64,000 bases of DNA, from assembly GCA_019614645.1 (NCBI GenBank), contig JABWDB010000012.1, positions 2,108,001 through 2,172,000 on the forward strand. Direction: 5' to 3'. Positions 38,845-50,300 of this stretch are shown here, one piece after another. Each line of letters opens with the position of its first letter. Position 1 is the stretch's first letter. The stretch is from Stratiolaelaps scimitus. Lineage: Eukaryota; Arthropoda; Arachnida; Mesostigmata; Laelapidae. The notes beneath the pieces are model-generated. The model did no database searches. It had not been told where the DNA came from and saw only the letters and a program-made list of their open reading frames with translations. Position numbers and translations under genes: made by a program.

Positions 38845-39040
38845 CCTTGGTCTGAAGTAGCACATAATCAGTTCCGGAGGCAAGCTTTGGTCTGAAGTAA
38901 TAAAAAATCTGTTTCGGATCAAGGCCCAAGTTCAAGAAGGCCGGAGTTTTAGTGGGTGAGAGTCCTACTGTACCAGACGAATACGTCAATCGTGAAGTCC
39001 GGTCTGCATAATGCATTTTGCTCTTAACCTCATAAAAAAA
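38845..39040 (+). mobile_element. SINE-like repeat, copy C (subtype 2)
   Basis: The right half (38940-39040) aligns with the 3' half of the 43.6/58.3-kb family: GTGAGAGTCCTACTGTACCA, GACGAATAC and GTCTGCATAATGCATTTTGC, then CTTAACCTCATAAAAAAA. It shares the GTCTGCATAATGCA variant only with the 47.3-kb copy. The left part contains TTGGTCTGAAGTA twice (near 38848 and 38887), an internal duplication. Confidence 0.6.
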
Positions 39041-40221
39041 GGTTGCTGAACCCTGCCAATGCAACTCACGAGAGAAAATTCTATAACCTACAGTAACGAA
39101 ACAAGCATCAGAAATAGGTTAAGTTCCACTGCTCCCGGCTAATTGAGGCCAATATCTATCTAATTGTCGTTGTTATTATTTGTAACGTCCACTTCGAATA
39201 AAATCTTAAAGCCATCCCACGCACAAGTACAAATCCTGTCCCGCTAAGCGTATGTGTGCTCCATTCAATGCCAAAATGATTTATATTTGCAGCTGCAATC
39301 TTTTGTCGCCGATCATTATCAGCCGTTCACTATCGCGTGCGGCTTCATATTGTCATCGGGTATTTACGCACATGTCTGTTTACAAGCGCAGATGAAGAGA
39401 CAACCACGTTATAGGTGTCATCCACCATCATAAACGTGATATGACGTTGACGTCATCAACGCTAACTTGTGCAGGGAATGGTAGAACGGACCTTGAAATC
39501 CACCCGATATCTACATTTGGACCATCAATATGTTGTAATCTACGAGCGTAGGATATTTGCGATATTATATGTGGAAATTGGAGTCACAATTCCGGCTTTA
39601 CGACGACGATGCCGTATTGCCGTGCCATTGATACCAACGACAGACAACAGCTAGATGATTAATAAATTACACCCGTTACTAAATGCTTGTATTCAGATGA
39701 GACTATTTGCAAACATTTCAAATTTCGTGCGGATCCTACAAGATGTGCATGGAATTCAAAGGGGATATATCAAAGCAACATGTAACAGTCAACATCCCTT
39801 CTAATGTAACAATAGCATTTTAAATTCTTGCGAGCTTGTCGCGCTAAAAATAAGTACAGCTCTAATTAATTAACTTTGGCGAGCAAAATGATGAAGAAGA
39901 TAACTAGGACTACTGGAAAACTTGCATATCGTGATGCTAAACATGGTTGGAAGATTACGACGGAGACCTTGTAATCCCGAGGTTCCATACAGTAGCGACG
40001 AAGCGTAACAAAGGTTTAGACGTAGAAACCGTAAGTTACAAAAATTCATGATTTCAACAAATGTAAAATAATAATTATTATTATTATTTATATAATAGTA
40101 ATATTATTAATTAGTAATGAGGTAGTAGTGCCACCTTTTCATTTATTTTGTCCATGTGGAACACCCTATTCGGCTCAACTAGGCAGATCACACGTGTGTC
40201 GTAAGTCATTAAAACTTAAAT

Positions 40222-40536
40222 CTAGTATCGAGCACGTTCGTATGCTTTGACGAATGTTTTGAGGCTGCGATGACAGTTGACTGTACGTATAGCTATTATG
40301 AGCGTAGGCAACCAACTTTGGTTGCCCGGATGCGGGTAGATTCGGCAAGAGCGCTGTGTGTAGCGATCATATACTGACTGGGGTTGATAATGACCCACGA
40401 AAGTGAATAACAGACGAATGCTTCGACGAACCCATCCTTCAAGAGGAACAATTTGTCGAGGCAAAACCCCCATCGACAACAAAAATGAAGCAGCCATCAG
40501 GGCTTTGTGTGTAATGGAGATTGCGTTTTCAGGCAT
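40222..40536 (-). CDS. Unassigned ATG-initiated open frame, 104 codons
   Basis: ATG at 40536 is followed by a moderately hydrophobic N terminus (KALMAASFLLSMGVL) that could be a signal anchor. A Tyr/Arg-rich stretch and a basic end follow. No family was recognised, and there is no promoter or splice evidence. Confidence 0.18.
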   Translation of the reverse strand: MPENAISITHKALMAASFLLSMGVLPRQIVPLEGWVRRSIRLLFTFVGHYQPQSVYDRYTQRSCRIYPHPGNQSWLPTLIIAIRTVNCHRSLKTFVKAYERARY

Positions 40537-40790
40537 AACACTATAGAGATACTCATAGCCTAATCTGGTGCCTCCGAGAGTGCAAACACTTTAAAATAGT
40601 ATCATTGCAGAACACACCAAATAAGTGTGTTGGTAGTTAAGAGGACCTGTGTTACTATGCCGGCTGTTAGGGGGCACTGTGGTTGTATCGATGACAGAAG
40701 TTCACTGAGTACCTGCAAATCAAAAAATGCTATGCTTGTTCGCTACTATTTTAGGTAGTTTTAATATACCAAAGCACTCTATCGCCTCAA

Positions 40791-40847
40791 TATATATAAT
40801 ATATATATTATGTGTTATATATATAAATATATGTATAATATATACGG

Positions 40848-40887
<40 letters not shown>

Positions 40888-40897
40888 TATATATATA
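40791..40897. repeat. Complex TA-rich simple repeat
   Basis: About 105 bp of imperfect TA with interspersed TG and AA, abutting the (TTTGAA)n tail of the - strand retroposon. Confidence 0.9.
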
Positions 40898-41088
40898 TTC
40901 AAATTCAAATTCAAACAAATGTTTATTGACGTTATGTATATGAGATTCTTATCAAAGGAGTTCTGTTCCCTTGAACGAGGTCCACCGTTTTCCAAGTGAC
41001 GCAGTACATACGTGTCCACGTCGGATGCCTCAATAAGGTAGGCATCGCTGTATTTGGTTGATGTATATGTGAGACAGGCACGTGCCAT
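40898..41088 (-). mobile_element. Retroposon 3' end with AATAAA and (TTTGAA)n tail
   Basis: Read on the - strand, a GC-richer segment ends with AATAAACATTTGTTTGAA and then repeated TTTGAA units (40916-40898), running straight into a (TA)n tract. A poly(A) signal followed by a short tandem tail is typical of non-LTR retrotransposons of CR1/L2/Jockey type or the SINEs they mobilise. A - strand open frame (41088-40932 part) enters the tail but shows no reverse-transcriptase motif. The 5' limit is uncertain. Confidence 0.45.
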
Positions 41089-43570
41089 ACTGGCAACGAG
41101 CTAGGCGCTGTCTTCTGAAGTGTCGATCGCAGAATTTGCGCTGTATCTAGTCGTATATCAAAGCTATGTACCGTCCTACCAAGATCACACTCGTTTGTAG
41201 TTTGTATCAATTGCTTATGGGATGGAGTTACCATATTTCCTCGAATTTAGACGTGTGTGCATCAGCTGATGTCAGCCAATTTCGACTAGGCTATTGGAAT
41301 ATGGCACGATGTTGCGCACCATGTTCAAATGCAAATCTTACTTAAATCTTACTTTCATAGACACCAGCACATTTCTGCTGTATGTGGGTTATTATATATT
41401 ATGACTGTTACTGTGACACGGGATACCACACTTAAGAGAAAAATTACAAATGATGACATCGTGTGATAAGCATCATTGGGAATAACAACTGCTAACTTTT
41501 TTTACATGGGTACGCATCAAATTGACAGATCTTTATGTCTCAGATCTATCGGCAGTACTCACGATCTGCGGGAGCTCAACGCGATTCTATAAACCATTGA
41601 GTATAATTTTACATTATATTCTTTTCGTAACCCTTTACACGTGAAGGGTTCTCGCGTAAAATATGAGAGACATCTGATTGCCATGGTGGTCTCTATTAGT
41701 GTATTCACTAGCATAATCAAATGAATGCGGTTGGTAAACTTCCATGTTGCAGCGCTTCCTTTGTTCCAAGTATTTTGCGTATTTACCTGGCGCACATCTA
41801 TAACTGTTTGCATATTACATCGCGGTGAACTCGCGGTGAACTCAAACGGTTGGCCGCCAATGTTCGACTCTGCCTAAGATAGCACGTAACACATTCTATA
41901 AACCCATTTCATTACGTTGAACGGGTATTTAATTTAATATCTGAGAAAAAAAAATTGCTGGCCTGACCGCTGATTTATGTAAGGGTAGAGTCTTCTTCCT
42001 CATTCTGTCCTTCGTGCACCGGCATTTTCTCACCGTACACATGAATGCGGACATTGCAGAAAGGACTTAGTGAGCGTATCTCGCCTCGGCTCGGTCGTCT
42101 CTCGTGGACAGCGTCGCGTCCCATGGTGGCACTTGGACAGTAACGGTAGAGGCAGCAAAAGGCGTGACAGCTTTTTCAATGAAAAACGACCCCTCCGTCC
42201 CGACGGCCTGCGGTGGGCTTGTTCCCTGTCAGTAGCGCACGCATTACTGTATACAAGCACTGAGAGGCATGGAGGCGTGAAACGTGAAGACGAATTGGCC
42301 CCCACCCGCGGGGCATCTGCTGATAGTCAAAGAAAGGAAGATAAATACATTCAAGGTCGCGGAGACTTGTGAAAGAAACAACATGAATCGAATTTATATC
42401 GAAGCCAAGATGAAGGGGAACGTGCTAAGCGTGTACACATACATACACACAGACAGAAAAACAAAATTCAGAGGGCGAACGGTGACGCGGATGCTGTGCA
42501 CGATTTTTTGTGATGCGATGCAGAAATCAGTAAGCGCCATATGTCAGTGTTTGGTTGTTAGGGCGAGGAAGCTCGGGAAAATGGTTTCGCATGAGTTGGC
42601 GGGCAGCCACGACGAGTACGTGTAGTAATGTTAGAAGTACAAGCTAATATGGAACCTGAGACCGGCGGAATGATGCATTCGGGTACTCCTTACAGCAGGA
42701 GGTGTTACACGTACTGCGACACGTAATACTGTCGTCGTGAAACTCTGTATGCATGAATCATGTCCCGTCTATATAATAAATAACCTTCAAAAAGACAAAA
42801 ACAAAAACCCACCATCATGATCAACTTGAAGAGCTGGTCCCATTCCTGAACAGCTAGTGAAGATGGCAGAATATCAATAAGCTACTATTCGCATGCCAAT
42901 GCAATTATCGTCAATGGTTCTACTCTAGTTTGCGGCAACTGTTGGGGGCTTTGTTAGTCCTTTCAATACGAGAGATGTTCGTATGCGGCAAAATCAAACG
43001 CGTGTCGATGCTTTTCCGCACACTCCGTAGAGACAAACGGCGCCCAAGGCCGAGTAAATATTATCACAAAGGGTTTATGTGCCCCTTGTGACCCCTAAAT
43101 AGTTTACCGCTGACATTCGCAAGTTTTATAAGTGTTTTCATATGACTTATAGAACGAATCGTGAAGCAGGAGAGCTTTCACGCTGACAGAGACGCTATCT
43201 TTTATAATATTTGCATAAAAGGACCCGTAGTGGAAATTTCGAATTTTCTATTATATATATATATATTTATTTGATTCGATTGAATTGATTATTTGAGTCA
43301 AAAATCATGCGATGATCTCGGACGTTCCTCTGATCGTTTCTATGACTTTGTGTCGCAGATGGTCGAGAGGCTTACGCACGTTAGTGTGTTATTATCGTCA
43401 CATGTTGAAACATGTTATTAATCTTCTAAGTGCGCCTCATTTTTATGTTTAGATTACTTTGGCTTTCCCTTGAAAAGATGTGCGCCAATCTGCCCACTAG
43501 ATTGCCATGGTCTACAGGGGGTTGGTGTACTATTTACAGATTTATCATTACAATAATAAAAGACAAAAAA

Positions 43571-43810
43571 ACGGAAATCCCACCCGCAGCGGACGGTTTG
43601 CCCCAGAGGAGGAACTAAGGGATAGGACATGGTTGGAATCAACTGCTGGTCCCTGCAAGGTACTGAAGTAATACTTTTGACAGTCCCGGTCAGTGCCTCA
43701 AGTCAAAATCGGTTCTGGGTTTAGTTAGTAAGAGTCTGACCCTACCAGACAAATACCTTCGTTGTTAGGCCTGGTGTCCATGCAGGATTTACCTTTAACC
43801 TCTTAAAAAA
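43571..43810 (+). mobile_element. SINE-like interspersed repeat, copy A (subtype 1)
   Basis: About 240 bp align almost end to end with 58319-58560. Shared blocks include GAGGAGGAACT, TTGGAATCAACTG, TACTTTTGACA, CAAGTCAAAATCGGTTCTGG and TGCAGGATTTACCTTTA. The 3' end is CTTAAAAAA. No coding capacity is seen. The pol III A box present in the 58.3-kb copy is absent, so this copy is 5'-truncated. Confidence 0.75.
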
Positions 43811-45492
43811 TATATATAATATACGTTGTTCATAGTTGTGAACACGAAAAAAAAGTCGTTCAAGGCGTTGTGGGTTTATATGTACCGTCAACGCTTATTT
43901 GTACTGCAGTTATCTCTTCGGCTTACGTCCATTTAGCTGTATCTTGCCGGTTCTTTCCTGTTCTTTTTTTATATACCTGCCCTTCCAGCTCGATTCCGAA
44001 GAGCAATTTTCTGCTCTGTTCGTTCCAAGGCTACAATACATCTATGATGACAAGCAAATTATATGCTTGTCCATAGCGATAGAGCGTGGTGATTGTCCCA
44101 GCGATGCTTGGCGGGATGTCAATGATGTACAATACTTAGTCAAGCCTTGCATACAATATTTTCAATTCCCACCTCTCATTGTCTGTGCCTAGTGACCGGA
44201 GGCATCGCGCGATCTGCTTGCATTTGATTCTCGGCGTTGTCATGCCTCTCCTATGGGTAGCCACATACTAAATCATCTACGAAGACAACAAGACCCCTGT
44301 CAAGCAACTGTTACACAACTCGCTTAGCATCACTTACAGGCTAATGCATTCCAAATTGCTGGTAGAATATACCTTTCCGCTGGCTAATCCATTATACTTC
44401 CATTAGCACGCTGCATGATATGACTGCGGACGGAATATTATGCGAAACTCTACACTTGCTAAAAACAATACAATGAGGTACACACGTCAATTTGACTCAG
44501 ACTGATATAGAATGTGCTCAGTAATATACACGGCCTTTGCTACATTGTTTGAGCTTTTGCTGGTATGGTTACTATAGTTTATGGTAGCTAGTAGTGAAAT
44601 GACACTTTTAAAGAAAATCAACTATTCATTGTGTGAAAATAAACGCAATACCTCATATGTGATGATCTGTCCTAGGAAGCAGATGGGCCGTTCATTCCTT
44701 GTGTGTAACCGCTAGCGTATTGAACTTTCACATGCAATAGAAGCAGAATGCAACAAAGCTCTCATGGCATACAATACAATAAAGTTCATTCCGCGCACGA
44801 GAGCACACCTAATTTATTACTCCATCTTACTCCATACATATTATATATCTATATATATATATAATATTTTTTCTAAGTACATGAATATCAAACAGAAAGT
44901 CGCATTCTCCATCGTTAAAGCTTCGGCGCAAGCGAAGATGCTCTGCTGAACCGGTGTTCTCCAAGATTGCTGACGAACCCCTAAGCATCTCTGACCGCTC
45001 TCATTGGAACAGCGAGCCAAATTCATAGCACTAGGCAGCGCACGTAACAACCCTCCTGTACAGGATCATCTAACTTGGTAAGAGGGTGGCCAGCAGTCGC
45101 CTGCCAAGCACCAACAGTGGGCGAATGAGAGAGAGAATAACATTGAAGCATACGTTGTTAAGGTGTTCTTACCTGGCCGACACAAGACGCTAGATGAAGT
45201 CATCGTGTAGCCAGTGGGTGTCGTCTAAGCCCGACGGCTTTAACGCGACAGGTGGGCCAGGCGTAGGTGACCGTCTGATGGCATCGCTAACACGGGACGT
45301 CATTATAGCCGACTGCAGCCACTGTCTGCGGCTGTCTTACATGTACGGAACACAATGAAATACGTTGAGCGTCGAAAGCAGTCAGATTATTAACTGTTTA
45401 TGTCGGCGGCGTTGAGAGCCCACTTCTTGTTGAGTGAACTAAATCCTAAAACTTAGGATTCAATTCCGTTCCCTATGTATTTCGAATTCAGT

Positions 45493-45864
45493 TCAGATCA
45501 CTAAAGGTAGTCGTTCCCCTCTCTGCGAGATAAGGCACCAATGCTCCCTCTTAAAGGAAAACAACCGTGAGTCGTCGTTAACAACAGTTTCAACCCGATT
45601 TCGACAAATAATTGTGCACTCGAGTTGTGCGACCGACCGCGACCGGACACCGTGACAACGCTCATCTTTTTTTCCTGTTTTCCACACTATGTAGTTCGTA
45701 CTTGTTAAAACTAGCCCTCGGGGGAGATGACTCTTCTTCTTCTCATGTGAAGATCTGGAAATAGGGCGCATGAAAACTTTGTCTCCATGAAAAAGAATCG
45801 CCCCTCTTCGTAAGTTCGCCACACACGAACACTTACGTGGAGCGATGCTGGCACAATTGGACAC
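45493..45864 (-). CDS. Unassigned open frame, 123 codons
   Basis: Open from GTG at 45864 to the stop at 45493. The translation is basic, with a histidine/lysine cluster (SSHEKKKSHLPRG) and scattered cysteines but no recognised domain or signal peptide. It lies about 60 bp left of the Tc1-like fragment at 45.9 kb and on the opposite strand, so it could be element-derived or chance. Confidence 0.15.
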   Translation of the reverse strand: MSNCASIAPRKCSCVANLRRGAILFHGDKVFMRPISRSSHEKKKSHLPRGLVLTSTNYIVWKTGKKDERCHGVRSRSVAQLECTIICRNRVETVVNDDSRLFSFKREHWCLISQRGERLPLVI

Positions 45865-45924
45865 GTACTTAGTGCTTTATGGTGATTTATGTTTTGCTTA
45901 GTTGCACAACTGTGCAAATTATGA

Positions 45925-46095
45925 TACTGTGTTATCATCATAGGGATTCTTATTCACACTGATATTATGTCTTTACACAAATGGTGTCGGGCATCATTGA
46001 GGTTGTGTAGTTTTCCTAACACAAACACTGTGAATGTCAAATTTGGTGGGCCATTAATGTTGGGTGGATGCCTTACCAGCAGTTGCTTAAAAAAC
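45925..46095 (+). mobile_element. Tc1-like transposase fragment, degenerate
   Basis: A frame at about 46000-46090 reads NTNTVNVKFGGPLMLGGCLT and then SSCLKNVHI. This matches the Tc1-like block that follows the first catalytic Asp (T-V-K-x-G-G-G-S-L-M-V-W-G-C-x-S). The Gly-Ser of GGGS and the Trp of VWGC are altered. Upstream, in another frame, VLSS-stop-GFLF at 45929-45958 resembles the V-L-W-S-D-E-x-K-F motif with the Asp codon replaced by TAG. Neither the DNA-binding domain nor the terminal repeats were recognised. It differs from the 25.3-kb copy, so it belongs to another Tc1-like lineage. Confidence 0.55.
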
Positions 46096-47029
46096 GTGCA
46101 CATCCGTTGCATTGTCTTCTTCTTTTTTGTTCACCATTTTTTGCGGTTCAAAAATGCAGCTGATATCGCTAGGACACTCGTCGGAAGTGGAAAAGGAATT
46201 CTCCGTAGAAGATAGGGTCTCTCAAAGCAGGTCTCAGTGCAAGAAACATTCCGGAAAATGTGTGAAAGCCTTAGTTTAAGTGAGAGACTTAGCGGTCCAA
46301 GCGACCGCGGAGGGAGAGGATCAAGTACTATATCAAAGATCTCGACAGCTGATGGCTGCACGTGAATTTAATTAACTACCTCGTGTATGCATGCGAGCAC
46401 GGATTATGGAAAAGCTCCCGACAATATCGACAACAAGGATAACTTTCGTAGCTACGGGGAAGGCTGAGGTTACAATATCTCTCAATCTATCGCCTGCCAG
46501 CAAAGTTAATCCATAGTTCATTACGGGTCCACGTGGCACTCTTGGCATTTCGCGGTAAAAAAGCTAACCGAAGCACAAGGTGTAGCGGCGAGTCATCGAG
46601 GTGTGAGCCGCATGCCACTAATATAGCAGGGATCGACTTCACCCAAACTTCATCGAGGCGTTACCGAACGTGAAAAATTCGCATTACTCGTTCCGCTAAC
46701 AGAATTGCATAATAATTTCAATATTTTTCGTTTGGCCTTAAGCGCTTCAGCCCAGCACACCCCCCACTTTAACATAGAGCAATGCCTGTGAGACAGTGGA
46801 GTGGCCATATCGATGGCAACGCTATGGGGAAGTCCACAGCCAGTGTAGCCGTCGTGCACACGAAGGGCGTTTGCCAAATACTGCTGATATGTATTGTGGT
46901 AGTTCGCGCTGTTATTTACATTGTGCCCAGAACGAGCGTTTGTCCATTTGTATAATGATCCAATAGGGAACCACTAAACAAACCTTGTCCCGACAAGCTT
47001 CACTCTCCGCCGGCCCCGATCTCACGTAA

Positions 47030-47268
47030 CGTTACAGAACCCCCACGAACCGAGGGCAGCAGTGTTGGAACGATGAATAACAATCAGTTGGCTACGGTAC
47101 CGGTCCGCTCTTGACGTTGAGTCATCTATGCAACTGCCCATAATCCTCACAAGCCTCGTGTAATCCATTTCATTTTCCTTGAGAATCCTCTCCTCAAGGT
47201 TCTTTTCTTGGTACCATTGCTCCTTATTCGTAATGCGCTGAATGATGGCTACTAAGTCGAAGATGTCC
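47030..47268 (-). CDS. Unassigned coding-like segment beside a SINE copy
   Basis: The - strand frame contains LDIFDLVAIIQRITNKEQWY and, after a few residues, EERILKENEMDYTRLVRIMG, a charged, helix-like composition that reads like a real protein. It ends at a donor-like GTGAGA (47028-47023) that coincides with the stop, and it abuts SINE copy D on the other side. It may be an exon or an old retrotransposed fragment. Confidence 0.25.
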
Positions 47269-47364
47269 AGGGTTTCAGTGACTGAGAGTCCCACAGTAAC
47301 AGACGAATACCTTAGTTATGAATCTGGTCTGCATAATGCACTTTGCCCTTAACGTTGTAAAAAA
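47269..47364 (+). mobile_element. SINE-like repeat, copy D (subtype 2), 3' fragment
   Basis: Only the last 95 bp of the family are present: GTGACTGAGAGTCCCACAGT, ACAGACGAATACC and GTCTGCATAATGCACTTTGC, then CTTAACGTTGTAAAAAAC. It is severely 5'-truncated. On the - strand an unassigned open frame abuts it at 47268. Confidence 0.6.
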
Positions 47365-47369
47365 CAAGC

Positions 47370-50300
47370 TAAGCGGTTATTTAGAAGTCCCATATACAAT
47401 AGATAGAAAAACAAAGGGTTCATCAGCATTTTCCATATGTTAAGGCAGCTGAATATGGTTGAACGTTTTCTTGTTACTCTTGAAAATCATTTAATAAAAC
47501 CTGTTTTATTTACGCAGTGGTGAAACAATCGATGCCTTTGAAGTGGCACGCACAGAACGTACAAATAATTTTTTTCTCGCGATCGTTACGCCGGCATGTG
47601 CTCCAATGTGATTTCCGATATTGATGACGATAGTCTACGATTAATAATAACCGATTTAATTAACTGACTGTTATCAAGTGACTTCTATCAAGAGATGCGT
47701 TACATATAGGATAAAGTGAGGTACTCTGATAGAAACACAATCTTGATTCTATATTAAAATAGTTTCCGCTAATGGAACGCTAATCTCCTCAAGAACAGAG
47801 ACGAGTTGGGTTGTTGGCAACTGTGGACGGTCTTTCCAGTTACGTTATTCGGGCCTTATTGAAATAAACATTACAACTATATATATGAAGAATAAGCTCA
47901 CGACTCAGTATGACAAGACTACAATTATGAAAACTTAACAGGCCGTAGAATACGTGTCTGCGTCCATGCTTCTGTCTGTGAAGTATTATATAATATATCT
48001 TTATGCGGGTAACACAGCTGACTTTCGTCCTCAGTGCATGCTTACCAGCAGAAGTCAGTCGTTTAAAACATAAGGAAATAGTCATTAAATAAATTAGCAG
48101 TTTCTCCAAAGTATAGTTATTATTAGGGGCGGAAAGATGTTTTGTCGCTATTCTAAGGGGAAGCAAAAATGTTCATAACTTTACTTCTAGAAAAATGGGA
48201 AAGTTTGAACGACCAAAAATCCGACAAAACATATAAATAGACATAACAATATGTGCGAACTTGCATCATATGTATGGCTCAAATATGACTCTCAAGTCAA
48301 AGGCAGGTGGATGGACATGTATTATATATATATATATATATATATATAAATACTTCCGATCCAATGGGGATTTTCTGAAATTCGAATCGGCAGATGTATT
48401 ACGGAGAATCCTCTGTCGCTTCACTGAGGCTTCTTATAGGCCCCCTTCCACAGTAGTGCTCGGGCTTGATGCTGAAAGTAGTCGCCCCAAATATATATAT
48501 ATATATATACATATATCGGAATGGACTTCCTGGAACTGACTTCCGAAACAGTGAAGTAATCCCTGCACATTTCGCCCACCAAACCCAATGCTAAGCGTTC
48601 TTTTTAAAGCTTGTTATCGTATGTTGCATGAAACGAATCTAAAGACAGTATATCTCACAAATGTAAAATCATAGTCCTTCTTAAAATTAGAACTTCAGTT
48701 TAAATACCAGACTCGCACAAATTAGTGATATTGCTACGTTGAGAACCCAGTTGTGTACAGCATTTCTAATATTTTATTTGCATTAATTTAAGCGTGCATC
48801 TTCTGAGGTCAGTTGGCACACCCCTGCGATCATTCCATAGTGGTAACTACGTGGCGCGCTCAAAACGATGGATTCCCAAATTGATAAGGGGACCCAAAAG
48901 ACTCAGTCAGTTCATACGTACCTAGCAACAAGCGAACAAACAGGCAATACAAAACAAAGATCATTCTTCCAAAGTGTCTTCACTGTGATTCGCCCTTCTG
49001 GCAACTTACAATACATTACGCATATCGCCACTAAGACTCTGCATCATAGGTGACAACCGTCCTAATAGTCTATTTTGAAATTCGTGGAGTCTTGTGTTGC
49101 AATCTAAAAACTCCGCGCCTCGGCTCAGCACTACCACATAATTCTGTGTAGCACTTCCGTAGGCCAGGCGTGCGGCGTTATACAATACAACACGAATGCA
49201 TATTAATTATCGAGCGAAGTTAAGCTATTATGGAGCACGACTATGTTGGTGATTATCTTATAATTCAGTACTATTTAACGCAATAAGCGTGCCACGATCC
49301 AGGCGAAACAAGTTATTACAATAAACTACTTCCGCAGCTGTCACGGTTACGCAACTACATAGACTATTATTGCGATTGACCAGCAATTGAGTTGTCTAGG
49401 GCGTAGTCTATGAAACATTCTAATGTTAGTAATCATAGTAGTCTCATTAAGTTTCCTTATGGTCCGAGCACCACTGATTCCCTAGGGACGCTACATCGGA
49501 CACAGCCTCTGAGAATGATTGAAAGAATGCCATCAGGGGTGAAGCCACACTCAAGCGAGAATAATCTAATCTTGTTAGTAATAGACTCACACTCAACAAA
49601 GATGCTGTATTGGATTGCATAGCGTTTCTACACATTGTTCTTCCGCAAAAAATTAACTGAAAAATGAGGGCAAGGAAACAATAGTAATGAATTGCGGCTC
49701 AATGGTGTCATGGTCCCATCTCCTAAAATGGTAATCTCATGTACGCTTCCACCCGTAGATGAAGGATCACCTCAAAGAAGAGGGATGTGGAAAATGATCT
49801 CCTGTATTGTGTCTTCGGCCTCGAAGCAGCTGTCACCGAAATTGCAGCGATTGGAGAAACTCGATCGTCCATGACACTTTGATCTCAATTCTCACGTTCG
49901 GCTCAATTCAGCAGATGTATGTAAAGGTCATTCCCTTGTCGACATATAACACACCACTGGTAAGATTGACATCTATATCGGTGTCTATCGTAGCTATCGA
50001 AAATGAGAAAGCTTGATCGAATTTCGCTATACTGCAGCTATCGAATCGCCTCATACTGCCATGGACATCTACGCAAGCTATTTAACGCCACAGTCCCAAC
50101 AATAGGTCGAGGGAAGGCGGTCCCGCCTGCTATTCTATCTACCTGTAGTAGGCCTTACGCGAGCGTGGCCGCACCTTTCGATCGCACAAAGCGCTCTATT
50201 ACATATATACCTAATAAAAAACTAGTATACGCCGATGTCGTCAGCGGTAGAAGAGAAAGTTTTGCCATTTTGCCATCCGCTCAGTAGCAACAGCAGCGGT

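Noticed and set aside
42030..42625. GC-richer block with open frames on both strands (91, 100 and 113 codons)
   Set aside because: Higher GC lowers stop frequency; no domain, signal peptide or good splice pair was found. It could be a promoter or first exon, but nothing supports a specific gene.
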